The notes beneath the pieces are model-generated. The model was not told where the DNA came from. It saw only the letters and a list, made by a program, of their open reading frames with translations, and did no database searches. A stretch of DNA of 64,000 nt from an uncultured Aquimarina sp. (GTDB lineage Bacteria > Bacteroidota > Bacteroidia > Flavobacteriales > Flavobacteriaceae), in NCBI GenBank assembly GCA_947500505.1, contig CANMSL010000002.1:1-64000 (forward strand), read 5' to 3'. Both the position numbers and the translations under genes were made by a program. Positions 36,883 to 46,762 of the stretch are shown one piece after another (position 1 is the stretch's first letter; the number at the start of each line of letters is the position of its first letter).

Positions 36883-37671
36883 ATGCAAACTGAGAAAGTA
36901 ATTGACCACATTGTAAATTGGCTAAAAGATTATGCAACAAAAGCAAATATAAATGGTTTTGTTATCGGGATAAGCGGCGGAATTGATAGTGCTGTTACAT
37001 CTACCTTATGTGCCAAAACAGGCCTTCAGGTCTTATGTGTAGAAATGCCTATACATCAAGCTCAGAGCCAGGTTAATAGGGCGAAAGAACATATTTCGCA
37101 ATTAAAAGAGCGATTTAAAAACGTATCCGATTCAAGAGTAGACTTAACTCCGGTTTTTGAAGAATTCAAAAGTTCTGTTCCACAAAGTGATTCTGAAGTA
37201 AAATTAAATTTATCTCTGGCCAATACTAGAGCGCGATTAAGAATGACCACTTTGTACTATTTAGCTGGTATACATGATTACTTAGTAGCAGGAACCGGTA
37301 ATAAAGTTGAGGATTTTGGAGTAGGTTTTTATACTAAATATGGTGATGGTGGCGTTGATATAAGTCCAATAGCAGATTTACTAAAGAGCGAAGTCTATGA
37401 GTTAGCCAAAATACTGTTAGTGCCGGATTCTATACAGGATGCAGCCCCGACTGATGGTTTATTTGGAGACAGCAGAAGTGATGAAGATCAAATTGGAGCG
37501 AGCTATGATGAACTGGAATGGGCTATGAAAATGAAGGACTTGGGTAAAAAAAATGATGATTTTTCTGGTCGGGAAAAAGAAGTTTTTACGATTTATTCTC
37601 ATCTAAATACGGTAAATCAACATAAAATGACACCGATTCCAGTCTGTGAAATACCACTTAATCTGATTTAA
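36883..37671 (+). CDS. nadE: NAD synthetase (ammonia-dependent type)
   Basis: NadE makes NAD from deamido-NAD, ATP and ammonia, the last step of NAD synthesis. The 262-aa protein has the ATP-pyrophosphatase loop SGGIDS (31-36) and GTGNKVEDFGVGFYTKYGDG. It lacks the N-terminal glutaminase domain, so it should use free ammonia. A palindromic candidate operator lies just upstream. Confidence 0.95.
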   Translation: MQTEKVIDHIVNWLKDYATKANINGFVIGISGGIDSAVTSTLCAKTGLQVLCVEMPIHQAQSQVNRAKEHISQLKERFKNVSDSRVDLTPVFEEFKSSVPQSDSEVKLNLSLANTRARLRMTTLYYLAGIHDYLVAGTGNKVEDFGVGFYTKYGDGGVDISPIADLLKSEVYELAKILLVPDSIQDAAPTDGLFGDSRSDEDQIGASYDELEWAMKMKDLGKKNDDFSGREKEVFTIYSHLNTVNQHKMTPIPVCEIPLNLI

Positions 37672-37725
37672 TCAACGTTTTGTCGATAACTTCATAAAAA
37701 AAAGTTTACGACTATCAGTTCTTAG

Positions 37726-37733
37726 TAATTTTG
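37726..37733 (+). promoter_or_regulatory. -7 box of response-regulator gene
   Basis: TAATTTTG fits TAnnTTTG exactly and is followed by a G/C pair, as in many flavobacterial promoters. It lies 84 nt before the ATG at 37818, so the transcript would have a leader of about 75 nt. Confidence 0.5.
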
Positions 37734-37817
37734 CAGTGAAAACAAATATCAGAATTACCCCTAGAGATGTTAACCCCTTGAAATTTAAAAATTAACATTT
37801 ATCAATTGTAAACAAGA

Positions 37818-38450
37818 ATGACAAACGTACTAATCGCAGATCATCATCCTATTACTAGAAAAGGGATCACTTCTTTGCTTCGCAATTCTGAAGATTTTGA
37901 CATCATCGGAAAAGTAAGTAATGGAAATGAGATGTATGATATTTTGAAATCTAACACCCCTGATATATTAATCATGGAATTAGACTTGCCTCAGATTAAC
38001 GGCATTATGGCTTTGCGAACCATAAAAAAAGAATTTACCGGGATTAAGGTTATTATTTTCAGTTCTCATCCAGAAGAGATGTATGCACTGAGTGCCATAA
38101 AAGCGGGCGCTTCTGCATATCTATCCAAGACTGTAGCTACCAAAACCCTGAAAAAGGCGATTGAGCGTGTTGCACGCGGTGGTATTTATCTTAATGACAA
38201 TCTTACACAACAGCTAGCAAACGGAAACACCAATGAAAATAATATGGTGGTGAAGTATAAAAAACTTTCCTCTCGTGAAATAGAAGTGCTAAATCTTTTA
38301 TCCTCTGGCAAACGTAATAAGGATATCGCGAGTACTTTATCTATAAACGAAAAAACGGTCAGTACCTATAAGACTAGATTATTAAAGAAACTAAAAGTAG
38401 ATAATCTTGCTGATTTAATACATCAGTCCAGATTACTGCATATTAACTAA
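37818..38450 (+). CDS. NarL-type response regulator with Glu at the phosphoacceptor site
   Basis: This 210-aa protein has a receiver domain (3-120) and a LuxR-type HTH (about 145-205; LSSREIEVLNLLSSGKRNKDIA). In the receiver the acidic site is D8/H9. The position normally holding the phosphorylated Asp is Glu54, in PDILIMELDLP (48-58). The conserved Lys (YLSK) is kept. Glu at this site often mimics the phosphorylated state, so the protein may be active without a kinase; no kinase gene is nearby. The stop overlaps the convergent dnaG stop by 4 nt. Confidence 0.88.
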   Translation: MTNVLIADHHPITRKGITSLLRNSEDFDIIGKVSNGNEMYDILKSNTPDILIMELDLPQINGIMALRTIKKEFTGIKVIIFSSHPEEMYALSAIKAGASAYLSKTVATKTLKKAIERVARGGIYLNDNLTQQLANGNTNENNMVVKYKKLSSREIEVLNLLSSGKRNKDIASTLSINEKTVSTYKTRLLKKLKVDNLADLIHQSRLLHIN

Positions 38451-40408
38451 ATAACTCTATTTAGTTTTCGGTATAATAGTTTTTTTAAAGTCTGATAATC
38501 CCTTATATCCTCTAAAACATTGAGATTATTTTCATAATTCTGAGCTTTCACTTCCTGTGAAAGCTCATTTATTTTTTCATTAATTAAGAATCTACGCAAA
38601 TTAAGAATTGTATCAGAAACATATTGTGAGACAGAATGTTCTTTTTTCTTTACGTGGATTTCTTTATCCGACCATCTATGGAGTTCGTGACGCTCCTCAT
38701 TCATCATAATCTCTGTAATCTCGTAAGCAACCTCAGGAGGTATTTGATTTATGAAATGTTCAACCTTAAAATCTTCTTCCTGATTTAATTGACCGATTAA
38801 TATTTTATAAACCTCTTTAAACGTAGTTTGGGTAAATTCGATTTCGTCTTCTTGTAGATCTAAATAGATTTTTTCAAAAACTTTTGTTGTATATAGTTCT
38901 GGTTCCAGAAATAACTCACCTTCTTCATTTTCTTTCATCACGAGATCTTCAAACTCCTCTTCCTGAGCGCCGTACAATAACAAGATCTCGATGATCTTTT
39001 TTTCAAGACCATTTTGTTCATTTATTTTAGGTTGCTGCTGTACTTGTTGTTTTACAACTTCTAAAGGTTTTTTAACCTCTTTTTGTTGCTTGCGCTGATC
39101 TTTGAGATCACTATTCCGAATTTGGGCTAACGTATCAAAAAGTACATCTTCTGAAATATCCATAATACGAGAACACTCCTGTACATATATCTCTCTCTTG
39201 ATTACATCCGGGATCTTTGCTATACTTACGACCATATCTCTAACAAGCTCTGCTTTTTTTATGGGGTCCGTCTTCGATTCTTCCTGTAACAGTGAAGCTT
39301 TGAATCTAATAAAATCCTGGGCATTTTCTTCTAAATAAAGTGTGAGCTCTTCGAGGGTATTTTGCCTTGCAAAACTATCCGGATCTTCTCCATCCGGAAA
39401 ATTACAAACCTTTACATTCATCCCTTGTTCCAGAATCAAATCAATCCCCCTTATCGATGCACGCATTCCTGCTGCGTCTCCATCGAACAAAACTGTGATA
39501 TTCTTAGTAAGCCTGTTTATTAACCTGATCTGATCAGAAGTAAGTGCAGTACCTGATGAAGACACTACATTTTTGACTCCGGTTTGATGAAATTGTATCA
39601 CATCTGTATACCCTTCTACCAGAAAACAATTATCTTCTTTGGCAATTGATTGCTTTGCGTGATATATTCCGTAAAGCACTTTACTCTTATGATAAATATC
39701 ACTCTCCGGAGAATTCAGATATTTTGCTGCCTTCTTTTCATTTGTAAGAATCCTACCTCCAAAACCTAAAACACGACCCGACATGGATTGAATAGGAAAC
39801 ATAACACGGCCTTTAAATCGATCGAATTGTTTTTCTTCTTTTACAATCGTAAGTCCGGTTTTCTCAAGAAACTCTAGCTGATATCCTTTTTTAATTGCTT
39901 CTGATGTGAATGCATCCCAAGTATCGGGAGAATATCCTAATCCAAAATTTTTGATAGTTTCTGTGGTAAAACCTCTTTCTTTGAAATAAGACAATCCTAT
40001 AGCTTTTCCTTGTTCGGTTTTATGAAGGGTTTTTTGAAAAAAAGAATTCGCAAATTCACTCACCAAATACATGCTTTCCCGCTCATTGGCTTGTTCCTTT
40101 TGTTCATCGGTTTGTTGTGTCTCTTCAACTTCTATATTATACTTTTTCGCTAAGTATTTTATAGCTTCGGGATAGGTAAAATGTTCATGTTCCATCAAAA
40201 ATGCCACAACATTTCCTCCTTTACCACTAGAAAAGTCTTTCCAGATTTGTTTAACCGGTGAAACCATAAAAGAAGGAGTTCGTTCTTCACTAAAAGGACT
40301 AAGTCCCTTAAAATTACTTCCTGACTTTTTTAGCTGCACAAAATCCCCTATCACCTCTTCTAATCGGGCAGTTTCGAATACGGCATCTATAGTTGACTTA
40401 TGAATCAT
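38447..40408 (-). CDS. dnaG: DNA primase DnaG with degenerate zinc ribbon
   Basis: DnaG makes RNA primers for replication. The 653-aa protein has a CHC2-type N-terminal region (1-100), the catalytic TOPRIM core with E265 (VEGYTDV) and D309/D311 (FDGDAAG), and a C-terminal DnaB-interaction region (about 460-653). In the zinc ribbon the four ligands are replaced: S37, S40, D58 and S61 stand where C, H, C and C are found in E. coli-type enzymes. I believe this loss is shared by flavobacterial primases. The gene end overlaps the convergent regulator gene by 4 nt. Confidence 0.95.
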   Translation of the reverse strand: MIHKSTIDAVFETARLEEVIGDFVQLKKSGSNFKGLSPFSEERTPSFMVSPVKQIWKDFSSGKGGNVVAFLMEHEHFTYPEAIKYLAKKYNIEVEETQQTDEQKEQANERESMYLVSEFANSFFQKTLHKTEQGKAIGLSYFKERGFTTETIKNFGLGYSPDTWDAFTSEAIKKGYQLEFLEKTGLTIVKEEKQFDRFKGRVMFPIQSMSGRVLGFGGRILTNEKKAAKYLNSPESDIYHKSKVLYGIYHAKQSIAKEDNCFLVEGYTDVIQFHQTGVKNVVSSSGTALTSDQIRLINRLTKNITVLFDGDAAGMRASIRGIDLILEQGMNVKVCNFPDGEDPDSFARQNTLEELTLYLEENAQDFIRFKASLLQEESKTDPIKKAELVRDMVVSIAKIPDVIKREIYVQECSRIMDISEDVLFDTLAQIRNSDLKDQRKQQKEVKKPLEVVKQQVQQQPKINEQNGLEKKIIEILLLYGAQEEEFEDLVMKENEEGELFLEPELYTTKVFEKIYLDLQEDEIEFTQTTFKEVYKILIGQLNQEEDFKVEHFINQIPPEVAYEITEIMMNEERHELHRWSDKEIHVKKKEHSVSQYVSDTILNLRRFLINEKINELSQEVKAQNYENNLNVLEDIRDYQTLKKLLYRKLNRVI

Positions 40409-40490
40409 AAAGTGCTAAACAAAATATTATACGATAAGCAAAAATAATATAATTCCTGAGACTCCATTTCTCAATTCTCATATAAAAAAA

Positions 40491-40515
40491 GAGGCCGTCT
40501 AAAAAAGACAGCCTC
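40491..40515 (-). terminator. Terminator of the large T9SS protein gene
   Basis: A 10-bp stem with one mismatch (gaggccgtct, 40491-40500; 40506-40515) lies 29 nt behind the stop of the 1004-aa protein gene. It is followed on the minus strand by seven T. Confidence 0.85.
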
Positions 40516-40543
40516 CTGTGGCTAAATGATAAATTCAATAATA

Positions 40544-43500
40544 TTATTCTCCGATAACAAACTTTCTTGTTATTAGAAGTTCTTCTTTCTTAGAAGTGAA
40601 ACGTATAAAATATGTTCCTGTAGCTAAATTGCTGATATCAATTTGTTGCTGGGTTCCCTGATTATTTATTTCTTTTACCAATTGACCGAACATAGAGAAA
40701 ATCTTTACATTATCAATTGATCTGTTACCCACAGTAACATTGAGCGTTCCTTTTGCTGGAATAGGGTAAATATTAAATACTCCTGTATCTTCAGCACGAA
40801 GGTCGCTAAGTGGATAAGTTTCTAATCTAGCAGATCCTTCTACACAGAAATCCGTAGTTTCCGAATTACCAAAATCTCCACCGGATACAATCTCACCAGC
40901 TGCACTGGACAGTGTATATGAGCCGTTTCCAAATCCACAACAAATTCCGTCTCCGAAAGAATCTGAAATCGTAAAGGTATAAGTACCAGCAGCAAGACCG
41001 CTAATTGTTTCTGTCACAGTAGATCCATCGGGATTTGCTGTAGAATAACTTTCTGAAGCCACTACGGTTCCTGAAGCGTCAGTAAGAGTCCAGGATGTTT
41101 CTTGAGGAAAATTATCAAAGGTCAAACTTAAAGTAATATCTCCTGAAGCACAATCACCTCCTGTTCCTCCTCCTGCTGTTAACCTAACATCGTCAATTGC
41201 AGCATCTGCTCTCCAGGTATTGCCAGTTACTCTATTAAATCTAAGTTGAAGTCCTGAACCTAAATAAGCTGATAAGTCAATATTAGCTGATTGCCAGGAA
41301 TTTCCCTGATTACCACTTCTACTCCAAATATTGGTCCATGTAGCACCTTCGTCATTACTTGCTTCTACATCAAGCGAACCGAAATTATTATCTCCAAACA
41401 TATGATACTGGAATGAGAAAGAGGCAGATGTTGCATCGTTAAGGTCAAAACAGGGAGAGTTTAATATAGCTTGCTTATTAGGAAACCCTGTTCCGCTTAC
41501 GGATGCTTCTACAAAAATGTAGTTCGATCCTTCGGCAGCATTGGAAGGACCTGTTCTATTGGAAGGTGTTCTACCGGAATTTACAATCCAATCTAAATCG
41601 TCTCCTGCAGCTTGTGTCCAAGCTTCAAGACCAGATTCAAAACTCTCTTCGTACGGTGCCACTATCCCGTCAAGACATCCAGGACCCGTTGTACTTTCGA
41701 GCGTTGTAATACTTACCGTATTACTAGCTGCAGATTGGTTCCCTGATGCATCTTTAGCTATTACAAAGAAAGAATATGTTGTTTCTGGTGTTAAGCCAGT
41801 AATTGTCGTAGTAGTTCCAGAAACTGTGGTTACCACAACTCCATCCTGATAAATATCATATCCAGTAACTCCTACATTATCTGTAGATGCGTCCCAGTTT
41901 AATGTTGTTTCTCGGGCTGTAGTATTTGATGCTGCTAAATTAGTTGGTGTAGATGGTGCCTCTTCATCAATAATAGCAGGCTCTACTTTAAAAGCTACAA
42001 CATGACTTCTTCTAACATTAGGCGCTGGCCCTTTCATATATTCTGCAATATGCCAAAAGGTCATATCATCCAGCGGGTCAATGGTCATTTGTCCATAGTC
42101 GCCGTAACGACCATCTGATCGATTATTTTGAGCGTCTCCATCTGCAGAAACTTCTTCTGCCATAGTCATTACACCAAGTGGATCGCCAGCCAGGCGACCT
42201 GTATATCGTAAAGAAGTAAACACAGAACTACTTACCACAGTGTAACCAAGACCGATATTTCCTTGAGCATCTTGTGCTATACTTCCGCAGAAAGCACTTA
42301 AACCATCCGGTTGAACATATGTGCCTTCTTGAAAAATTGTCCAAGGCTGTCCATCCGCAGTTTGTCTTAATTCATACCATCGAATACCTGCTAAACTATC
42401 TGTTCCATCAAGGTCGACAACGAAGTTTAGAACCATAGAATTATGTGTTCCAAAACGTCTGTATTGTGTCATATACATCATTGTTGCTTGTAGTGCATCG
42501 ATATCAGGACCATTACCTGGTTCATCTAAATTCTGAAATGAACCACCGTCAAAAACACTATCAAATGGTGCTGTCGTAATTTCCTGAGGTTGAGAAATCG
42601 AAGAATTACTTGGATTAGCCCAATCAACATCAGTTGTCCAAACTTTTAGATGATCGAATGAAACACCGTTCCAACTATCATCTTGTAAATAAATAATAGA
42701 ATGGCCTGTTCCTAAAGGAGGCAAGGTTGTTCCTGTAGCATTTGATCCACCAGGACTATAAAATCCATTGGTTTCTGCTCCGGGAAGAGGAAAACCAATC
42801 AATTGAGCTGAAGCTTCTCCAGCAAGCATTTGATCCCTATTTACAGCAAATACTACATCATTTGTGTCCGGTGCATTTTGATCTTTATTGGCAGTGATAT
42901 AATACCCATCACTCCAGATAGATAATTTTTCGTAATCAGGAAATGTACCTGTATTAAATCGATAGGTAAACCATCCTGAATTAACCGGATCAGGACCTTG
43001 GCTTACTGCAATTAAAAACCCATTTGGTGTATTACTAAATTGCATAATTATAAACCTGTCAGCAAAGTTATCATATACCACTACAGGATCTCCCAAGCTT
43101 TCTCCTGGAAATATAGTAGCAAGGGATGCTTCTGGCAATAAAACATTTCCGGATCTATCTAAGATACCAAAACCTGAGTTAAACGCATATACATAATGAT
43201 TAGGTCCAATTGCACCTGTAGCGTCATTTAGCACAGTTCCGATGTGTGCATCAAAAGAAGCTAGTGGTGCTCTCATTTGTACACCGGGAGTACTTTTAGC
43301 AACACCTGCATAAAAAGGATCTTCTCCTTTCGGAAAACCTTTACCAGGAATTACTGTATTAGAACCTCTTCTTTTTGGAGGCGCTACATGTTCCATGCTT
43401 TCTGCAGATATAATATTAGCCATCTTAGAGAATGCTGGAATTTCTCTCATGTACGAGGAAGTACTAATAGTTGTAGGGCCTGTTTTTGGTCCTACTTGGG

Positions 43501-43558
43501 CAAGCATACCAAAACTGGAAAGCATTAAGAATGCTAGGTAATAGAATTTTGTTTTCAT
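40544..43558 (-). CDS. Large T9SS-secreted multidomain surface protein
   Basis: This 1004-aa secreted protein has a signal peptide (1-20) and a long N-terminal domain (about 90-520) with propeller-like repeats. A fibronectin type III domain follows (about 533-620; SVSITTL-type end), then a MAM-like jelly-roll (about 627-793; SFSFQYHMFG and AIDDVRL). A short domain contains the GDGICCGFGNG motif (about 870). A T9SS type A sorting domain (about 925-1004; IYPIPAKGTLNV, GTYFIRF) closes the protein. No catalytic motif is visible, so adhesion or binding is more likely than enzymatic activity. The gene stands alone with its own terminator. Confidence 0.85.
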   Translation of the reverse strand: MKTKFYYLAFLMLSSFGMLAQVGPKTGPTTISTSSYMREIPAFSKMANIISAESMEHVAPPKRRGSNTVIPGKGFPKGEDPFYAGVAKSTPGVQMRAPLASFDAHIGTVLNDATGAIGPNHYVYAFNSGFGILDRSGNVLLPEASLATIFPGESLGDPVVVYDNFADRFIIMQFSNTPNGFLIAVSQGPDPVNSGWFTYRFNTGTFPDYEKLSIWSDGYYITANKDQNAPDTNDVVFAVNRDQMLAGEASAQLIGFPLPGAETNGFYSPGGSNATGTTLPPLGTGHSIIYLQDDSWNGVSFDHLKVWTTDVDWANPSNSSISQPQEITTAPFDSVFDGGSFQNLDEPGNGPDIDALQATMMYMTQYRRFGTHNSMVLNFVVDLDGTDSLAGIRWYELRQTADGQPWTIFQEGTYVQPDGLSAFCGSIAQDAQGNIGLGYTVVSSSVFTSLRYTGRLAGDPLGVMTMAEEVSADGDAQNNRSDGRYGDYGQMTIDPLDDMTFWHIAEYMKGPAPNVRRSHVVAFKVEPAIIDEEAPSTPTNLAASNTTARETTLNWDASTDNVGVTGYDIYQDGVVVTTVSGTTTTITGLTPETTYSFFVIAKDASGNQSAASNTVSITTLESTTGPGCLDGIVAPYEESFESGLEAWTQAAGDDLDWIVNSGRTPSNRTGPSNAAEGSNYIFVEASVSGTGFPNKQAILNSPCFDLNDATSASFSFQYHMFGDNNFGSLDVEASNDEGATWTNIWSRSGNQGNSWQSANIDLSAYLGSGLQLRFNRVTGNTWRADAAIDDVRLTAGGGTGGDCASGDITLSLTFDNFPQETSWTLTDASGTVVASESYSTANPDGSTVTETISGLAAGTYTFTISDSFGDGICCGFGNGSYTLSSAAGEIVSGGDFGNSETTDFCVEGSARLETYPLSDLRAEDTGVFNIYPIPAKGTLNVTVGNRSIDNVKIFSMFGQLVKEINNQGTQQQIDISNLATGTYFIRFTSKKEELLITRKFVIGE

Positions 43559-44077
43559 ATATCTAAAATTTGGTTAACGGTTACATAGTTAAAATACCAA
43601 GTTTTAGCATAAGTAGTATTTCATCATCTCGTACGTGGGCAGATACGAGCCTGAATTTGTAAAAACCTTAAAAATTGACTGTCAATAAGGGTTCTAAATA
43701 TATATCTTTTAGATTAAGAATAAAAAAAATAAATGTCATAAAATACTTACAATCAATTACTTACTTTAAAACCGTAGCTAAATTAAGGTCTATGTGTCTT
43801 TTATTTATTTAACAATAGTAATATTTTTGTTCATTATTTAACACTAATAGAATAATTTTATTGACACACTATATCAATAGAATATTCTCTACACCTCATA
43901 GAATCTAGGTAGATAAGAATATTATTTTTTACAAACACAAAAAAGAGTTGTGATTACACACAACTCTTTTACCGCAAAAATTGGCTATCACTAAAAATTT
44001 AAATTAATGCCTTATTTTTGCTTATTATCTATTCAAAATATAAAATCAATAGAGAACCCTGTCGATCACGGTAATTC
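43559..44077. other. Intergenic region before the large T9SS gene
   Basis: These 519 bases hold the upstream region of the T9SS gene and, at 43941-43970, the terminator of the next operon. I find no gene. A short hairpin (43628-43633 with 43644-43649) lies about 70 nt before the T9SS gene start. Confidence 0.5.
43941..43970 (-). terminator. Terminator of sigma/anti-sigma/barrel operon
   Basis: A perfect 12-bp stem (aaaagagttgtg and its complement, 43941-43952 and 43959-43970) has a 6-nt loop and is followed on the minus strand by a T run. It lies about 110 nt behind the barrel protein gene. Confidence 0.85.
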
Positions 44078-45148
44078 TTAGAGGTCAAAACGCAACCCCA
44101 AAGACACATTGTTCTGATCTATCAAAGCATTTTTGAAAATTGGAGATAAGTCATATTTTGCATATAATGACATGTCACCGAAACCTATGTAGGTACTTAA
44201 TCCATATATCAGATCACTTGTATTATAGTCTCTTTTGATTTTATCCTTGATCTTATCACCGTTTTCTTTATATTTCAATTTTTGACGGGTACTGATATTT
44301 GCACCTATGTATCCTCCTAATCCGATTCTGAATTTATTATGTGTAGAAAACCTAAGTTTTTTCTCGGTTTCAATTCTTTTAGAAGGACCAAATTCCAGAT
44401 GGACAGGAACTACTATATTATCCATTCTAAATTTTGATTTATCCAATTCTACCCTAAACTCCTGTAACTCTGTTTGATCTCCATTTTCAACAAAATATCT
44501 GTTATCTGTAGGTTTTAGCCCATTAGACTGGTATGAAATCCCATACTTAATTCTCATAAAATTAGATTTTTTAAAAACTCTTGTTTTCCAAGCAAAACCA
44601 ATTTCAAAAAATCTACTTCCTGCAATCTTATAGTCAGAATCATCTAATGACTGTCCATCTATTATTGCATTATTTAGTCCAAATGCCACAACCAAATCAG
44701 AATACGTTCGTCTATCGTATCTTATGTTGGTTTCTTTAATGTTTTTTAAATTAATTCCAAACAAAATATCCCCATCATCCTTATCCTTCCCTCCCAAACC
44801 AATAGAAAGTTTAGTTTTATCTGTAGTTAAGTAATCACTATCATTTCTCTCTAGCAAGGCAATCTGATTATTAATAATTGCTAATCTATTTTCGATATTC
44901 AACGCATGTTTTTGTGCTGCTGCTTCTTTAAGTTGTTGTGCCTTTTCTGAAGTTATCTCTCCTTTTACCAGTCGTTCGTTGATAACCTCTACTTCTTTCT
45001 TGAGATCTTCTTTTTCCGAATTTACTGCTTCCTCTTTTTCTTGCTTTAATTTTTCAATTCTATCAGAATTATCCGTGTCCTGTGCGTTTAAAAAATGGAC
45101 ACTAAGTGTCAGTGTCGTTAGCACGACATACATTATAACTGTTCTCAT
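44078..45148 (-). CDS. Coiled-coil plus outer-membrane beta-barrel-like protein
   Basis: This 356-aa protein has a signal peptide (1-about 22, ending NAQ) and a charged coiled coil (about 25-115). The remainder alternates in the way of an outer-membrane beta-barrel (for example KLSIGLGGKDKDD, FRIGLGGYIGANI) and ends in LGLRFDL, with a terminal hydrophobic-aromatic-x pattern typical of barrels. The function is not recognised. It is the third gene of an operon with a sigma factor and a membrane protein, an arrangement suggesting that it reports on or responds to envelope state. Confidence 0.7.
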   Translation of the reverse strand: MRTVIMYVVLTTLTLSVHFLNAQDTDNSDRIEKLKQEKEEAVNSEKEDLKKEVEVINERLVKGEITSEKAQQLKEAAAQKHALNIENRLAIINNQIALLERNDSDYLTTDKTKLSIGLGGKDKDDGDILFGINLKNIKETNIRYDRRTYSDLVVAFGLNNAIIDGQSLDDSDYKIAGSRFFEIGFAWKTRVFKKSNFMRIKYGISYQSNGLKPTDNRYFVENGDQTELQEFRVELDKSKFRMDNIVVPVHLEFGPSKRIETEKKLRFSTHNKFRIGLGGYIGANISTRQKLKYKENGDKIKDKIKRDYNTSDLIYGLSTYIGFGDMSLYAKYDLSPIFKNALIDQNNVSLGLRFDL

Positions 45149-45219
45149 AATTATTAGGTTACACTTACTCTTCCCTCTTAATTAAAAGAGGGAATCCGTA
45201 AGGTTTGATTGATGAATAT

Positions 45220-46038
45220 TTAATTATCTCTTTGTACTACAGTAGTCTTTAACTTCTCAAAACCTGTTTTAAGCGCTTCAAAAACACGTTCTTTAAATGA
45301 CTCATCAAGTTCTGTTTCTACGTCTAGAAGCAAAGCTGATGCATTTACCGTATTAGATTTTAAAATTTCTTGATTTGTAATTTCGTTTTGAGCTTTACGA
45401 AGCAAAGCTTCAATCTCTTCATCACTAACGATTTTGTTACTTTTTTCAAGTTTCTGAACTTCAGCGATGACTCCTGCAACTTTACTTTCTATAATCGCTT
45501 CTTTAATTTGCAAGGATTTATTCTCTTCTATATTTTGATCCTGAGGAGTTCTTTTTTCTATCGCTATAGATTCTAGTGCAGTTTCGTTAACAGTTTTCTT
45601 ATCATTATAAAACTCTAAAGGTTGTGAATCTTTCTTTTTTTCTGAAATAACACTCTTTTTTTTACCGCTTTCTACAACGATTGGTTCTATTATATTTTCT
45701 TTATTACTGTGATTTTCAATTTTTTTAGTTTTAATGCTATTAACATTTTGTTCTACTACATCCTTGGATTGATTTTCTTTAATGGTATTCTCATTTACTT
45801 CGACAAGTTTGATTTCTGAGGGCTGTATTACCTTCTCTGAATTAACAAAGATTGTTGTAATAATTAAAAAACCTATTAAACTGGCTGCAATACCCAGCCA
45901 CCAATAATTTTTACTATTTTTTTGGCTCGGATTAGCTTCCAACTTTTGTTCTAATTTTACCCAAGAATCATTGGATGGCTGTATAGTGCGCTCGTCCAGC
46001 TTATCTTTTATATTATCTTCAAATTTTAATGGCGCCAT
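45220..46038 (-). CDS. Single-pass membrane protein, probable sigma-factor partner
   Basis: I set the start at the ATG at 46038 (MAPLKFEDNIKDKL), not at the upstream in-frame codon, because this gives the form I know from flavobacterial homologues. The 272-aa protein has a cytoplasmic N terminus of about 45 aa, one transmembrane helix (about 46-65) and a charged Lys/Glu-rich extracytoplasmic part. This layout and its 20-nt overlap with the sigma gene suggest an anti-sigma role, but no known anti-sigma motif is visible. Confidence 0.7.
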   Translation of the reverse strand: MAPLKFEDNIKDKLDERTIQPSNDSWVKLEQKLEANPSQKNSKNYWWLGIAASLIGFLIITTIFVNSEKVIQPSEIKLVEVNENTIKENQSKDVVEQNVNSIKTKKIENHSNKENIIEPIVVESGKKKSVISEKKKDSQPLEFYNDKKTVNETALESIAIEKRTPQDQNIEENKSLQIKEAIIESKVAGVIAEVQKLEKSNKIVSDEEIEALLRKAQNEITNQEILKSNTVNASALLLDVETELDESFKERVFEALKTGFEKLKTTVVQRDN

Positions 46039-46588
46039 TACTAATTTTATTTTGTTGATTGAACTTTTGTTGTAGCATTTTTCTAGCTTTATAAAGTTGA
46101 GATTTTGATGTCCCCTCATTAATTTCCAACATCTTGGAGATCTCGCTGTGCTTATATCCTTCTACAGCATATAATATAAACACCATCTTGTATCCTTCTG
46201 GCAAACTGTCTATCAACTCCTGAATTTGTTCTACTTCTAACTCTATATTAATGTTATTCCAGGATTCTTCATTAGGAACGGAAACATCTTCTGTATACAC
46301 TATTTGCTTTTGCTTTCTCAGAAAGGATATAGATTCGTTTGTCATAATCCTTCGTATCCATCCTTCAAAACTTCCTTCAAAATTAAACTGCTTCAGATTG
46401 GTAAATACTTTCAGGAAACCACTCAGCATAACTTCTTCTGCATAATGTACATCCCTGATATAATATCTGCACACACTAAGCATTTTAGGAGCATATTTCT
46501 CATATAACTGATGCTGTGCATCACGATGCTTATTTGTAGCTTTCTTGATAAGCTGTGTTTCGTTTTTATAAAACTGAATAACTTTCAA
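46019..46588 (-). CDS. ECF-type RNA polymerase sigma factor
   Basis: This sigma factor has region 2 (about 20-90; DVHYAEEVMLSGFLKVFTNL, EGWIRRIMTNESI) and region 4 (about 120-185; LPEGYKMVFILYAVEGYKHSEI). No in-frame ATG lies before residue 36 of the called protein. The likely start is TTG at 46588, giving MKVIQFYKNE as in homologues; TTG at 46600 is the alternative. The gene overlaps the following membrane-protein gene by 20 nt, so they are translationally coupled. Confidence 0.88.
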   Translation of the reverse strand: MKVIQFYKNETQLIKKATNKHRDAQHQLYEKYAPKMLSVCRYYIRDVHYAEEVMLSGFLKVFTNLKQFNFEGSFEGWIRRIMTNESISFLRKQKQIVYTEDVSVPNEESWNNINIELEVEQIQELIDSLPEGYKMVFILYAVEGYKHSEISKMLEINEGTSKSQLYKARKMLQQKFNQQNKISNGAIKI

Positions 46589-46762
46589 AGTAAAAATCAA
46601 TTATTTAAGACCATCTATTTACATAGACGTGATAAAAATCAAAAAGGTTGCCTGACTAAAAAAATCAATCTTTGATTAGAAATAGGCATCAAAACTAATA
46701 CCAATATCTGTCTTTTGAATGAAATAGATATACTTTGCCTTTATAAATGAGATGAATAAGAT

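Noticed and set aside
41541..41849. 102-codon open frame antisense to the large T9SS gene
   Set aside because: It lies wholly inside a well-supported gene on the other strand and mirrors its codon pattern; no start signal.
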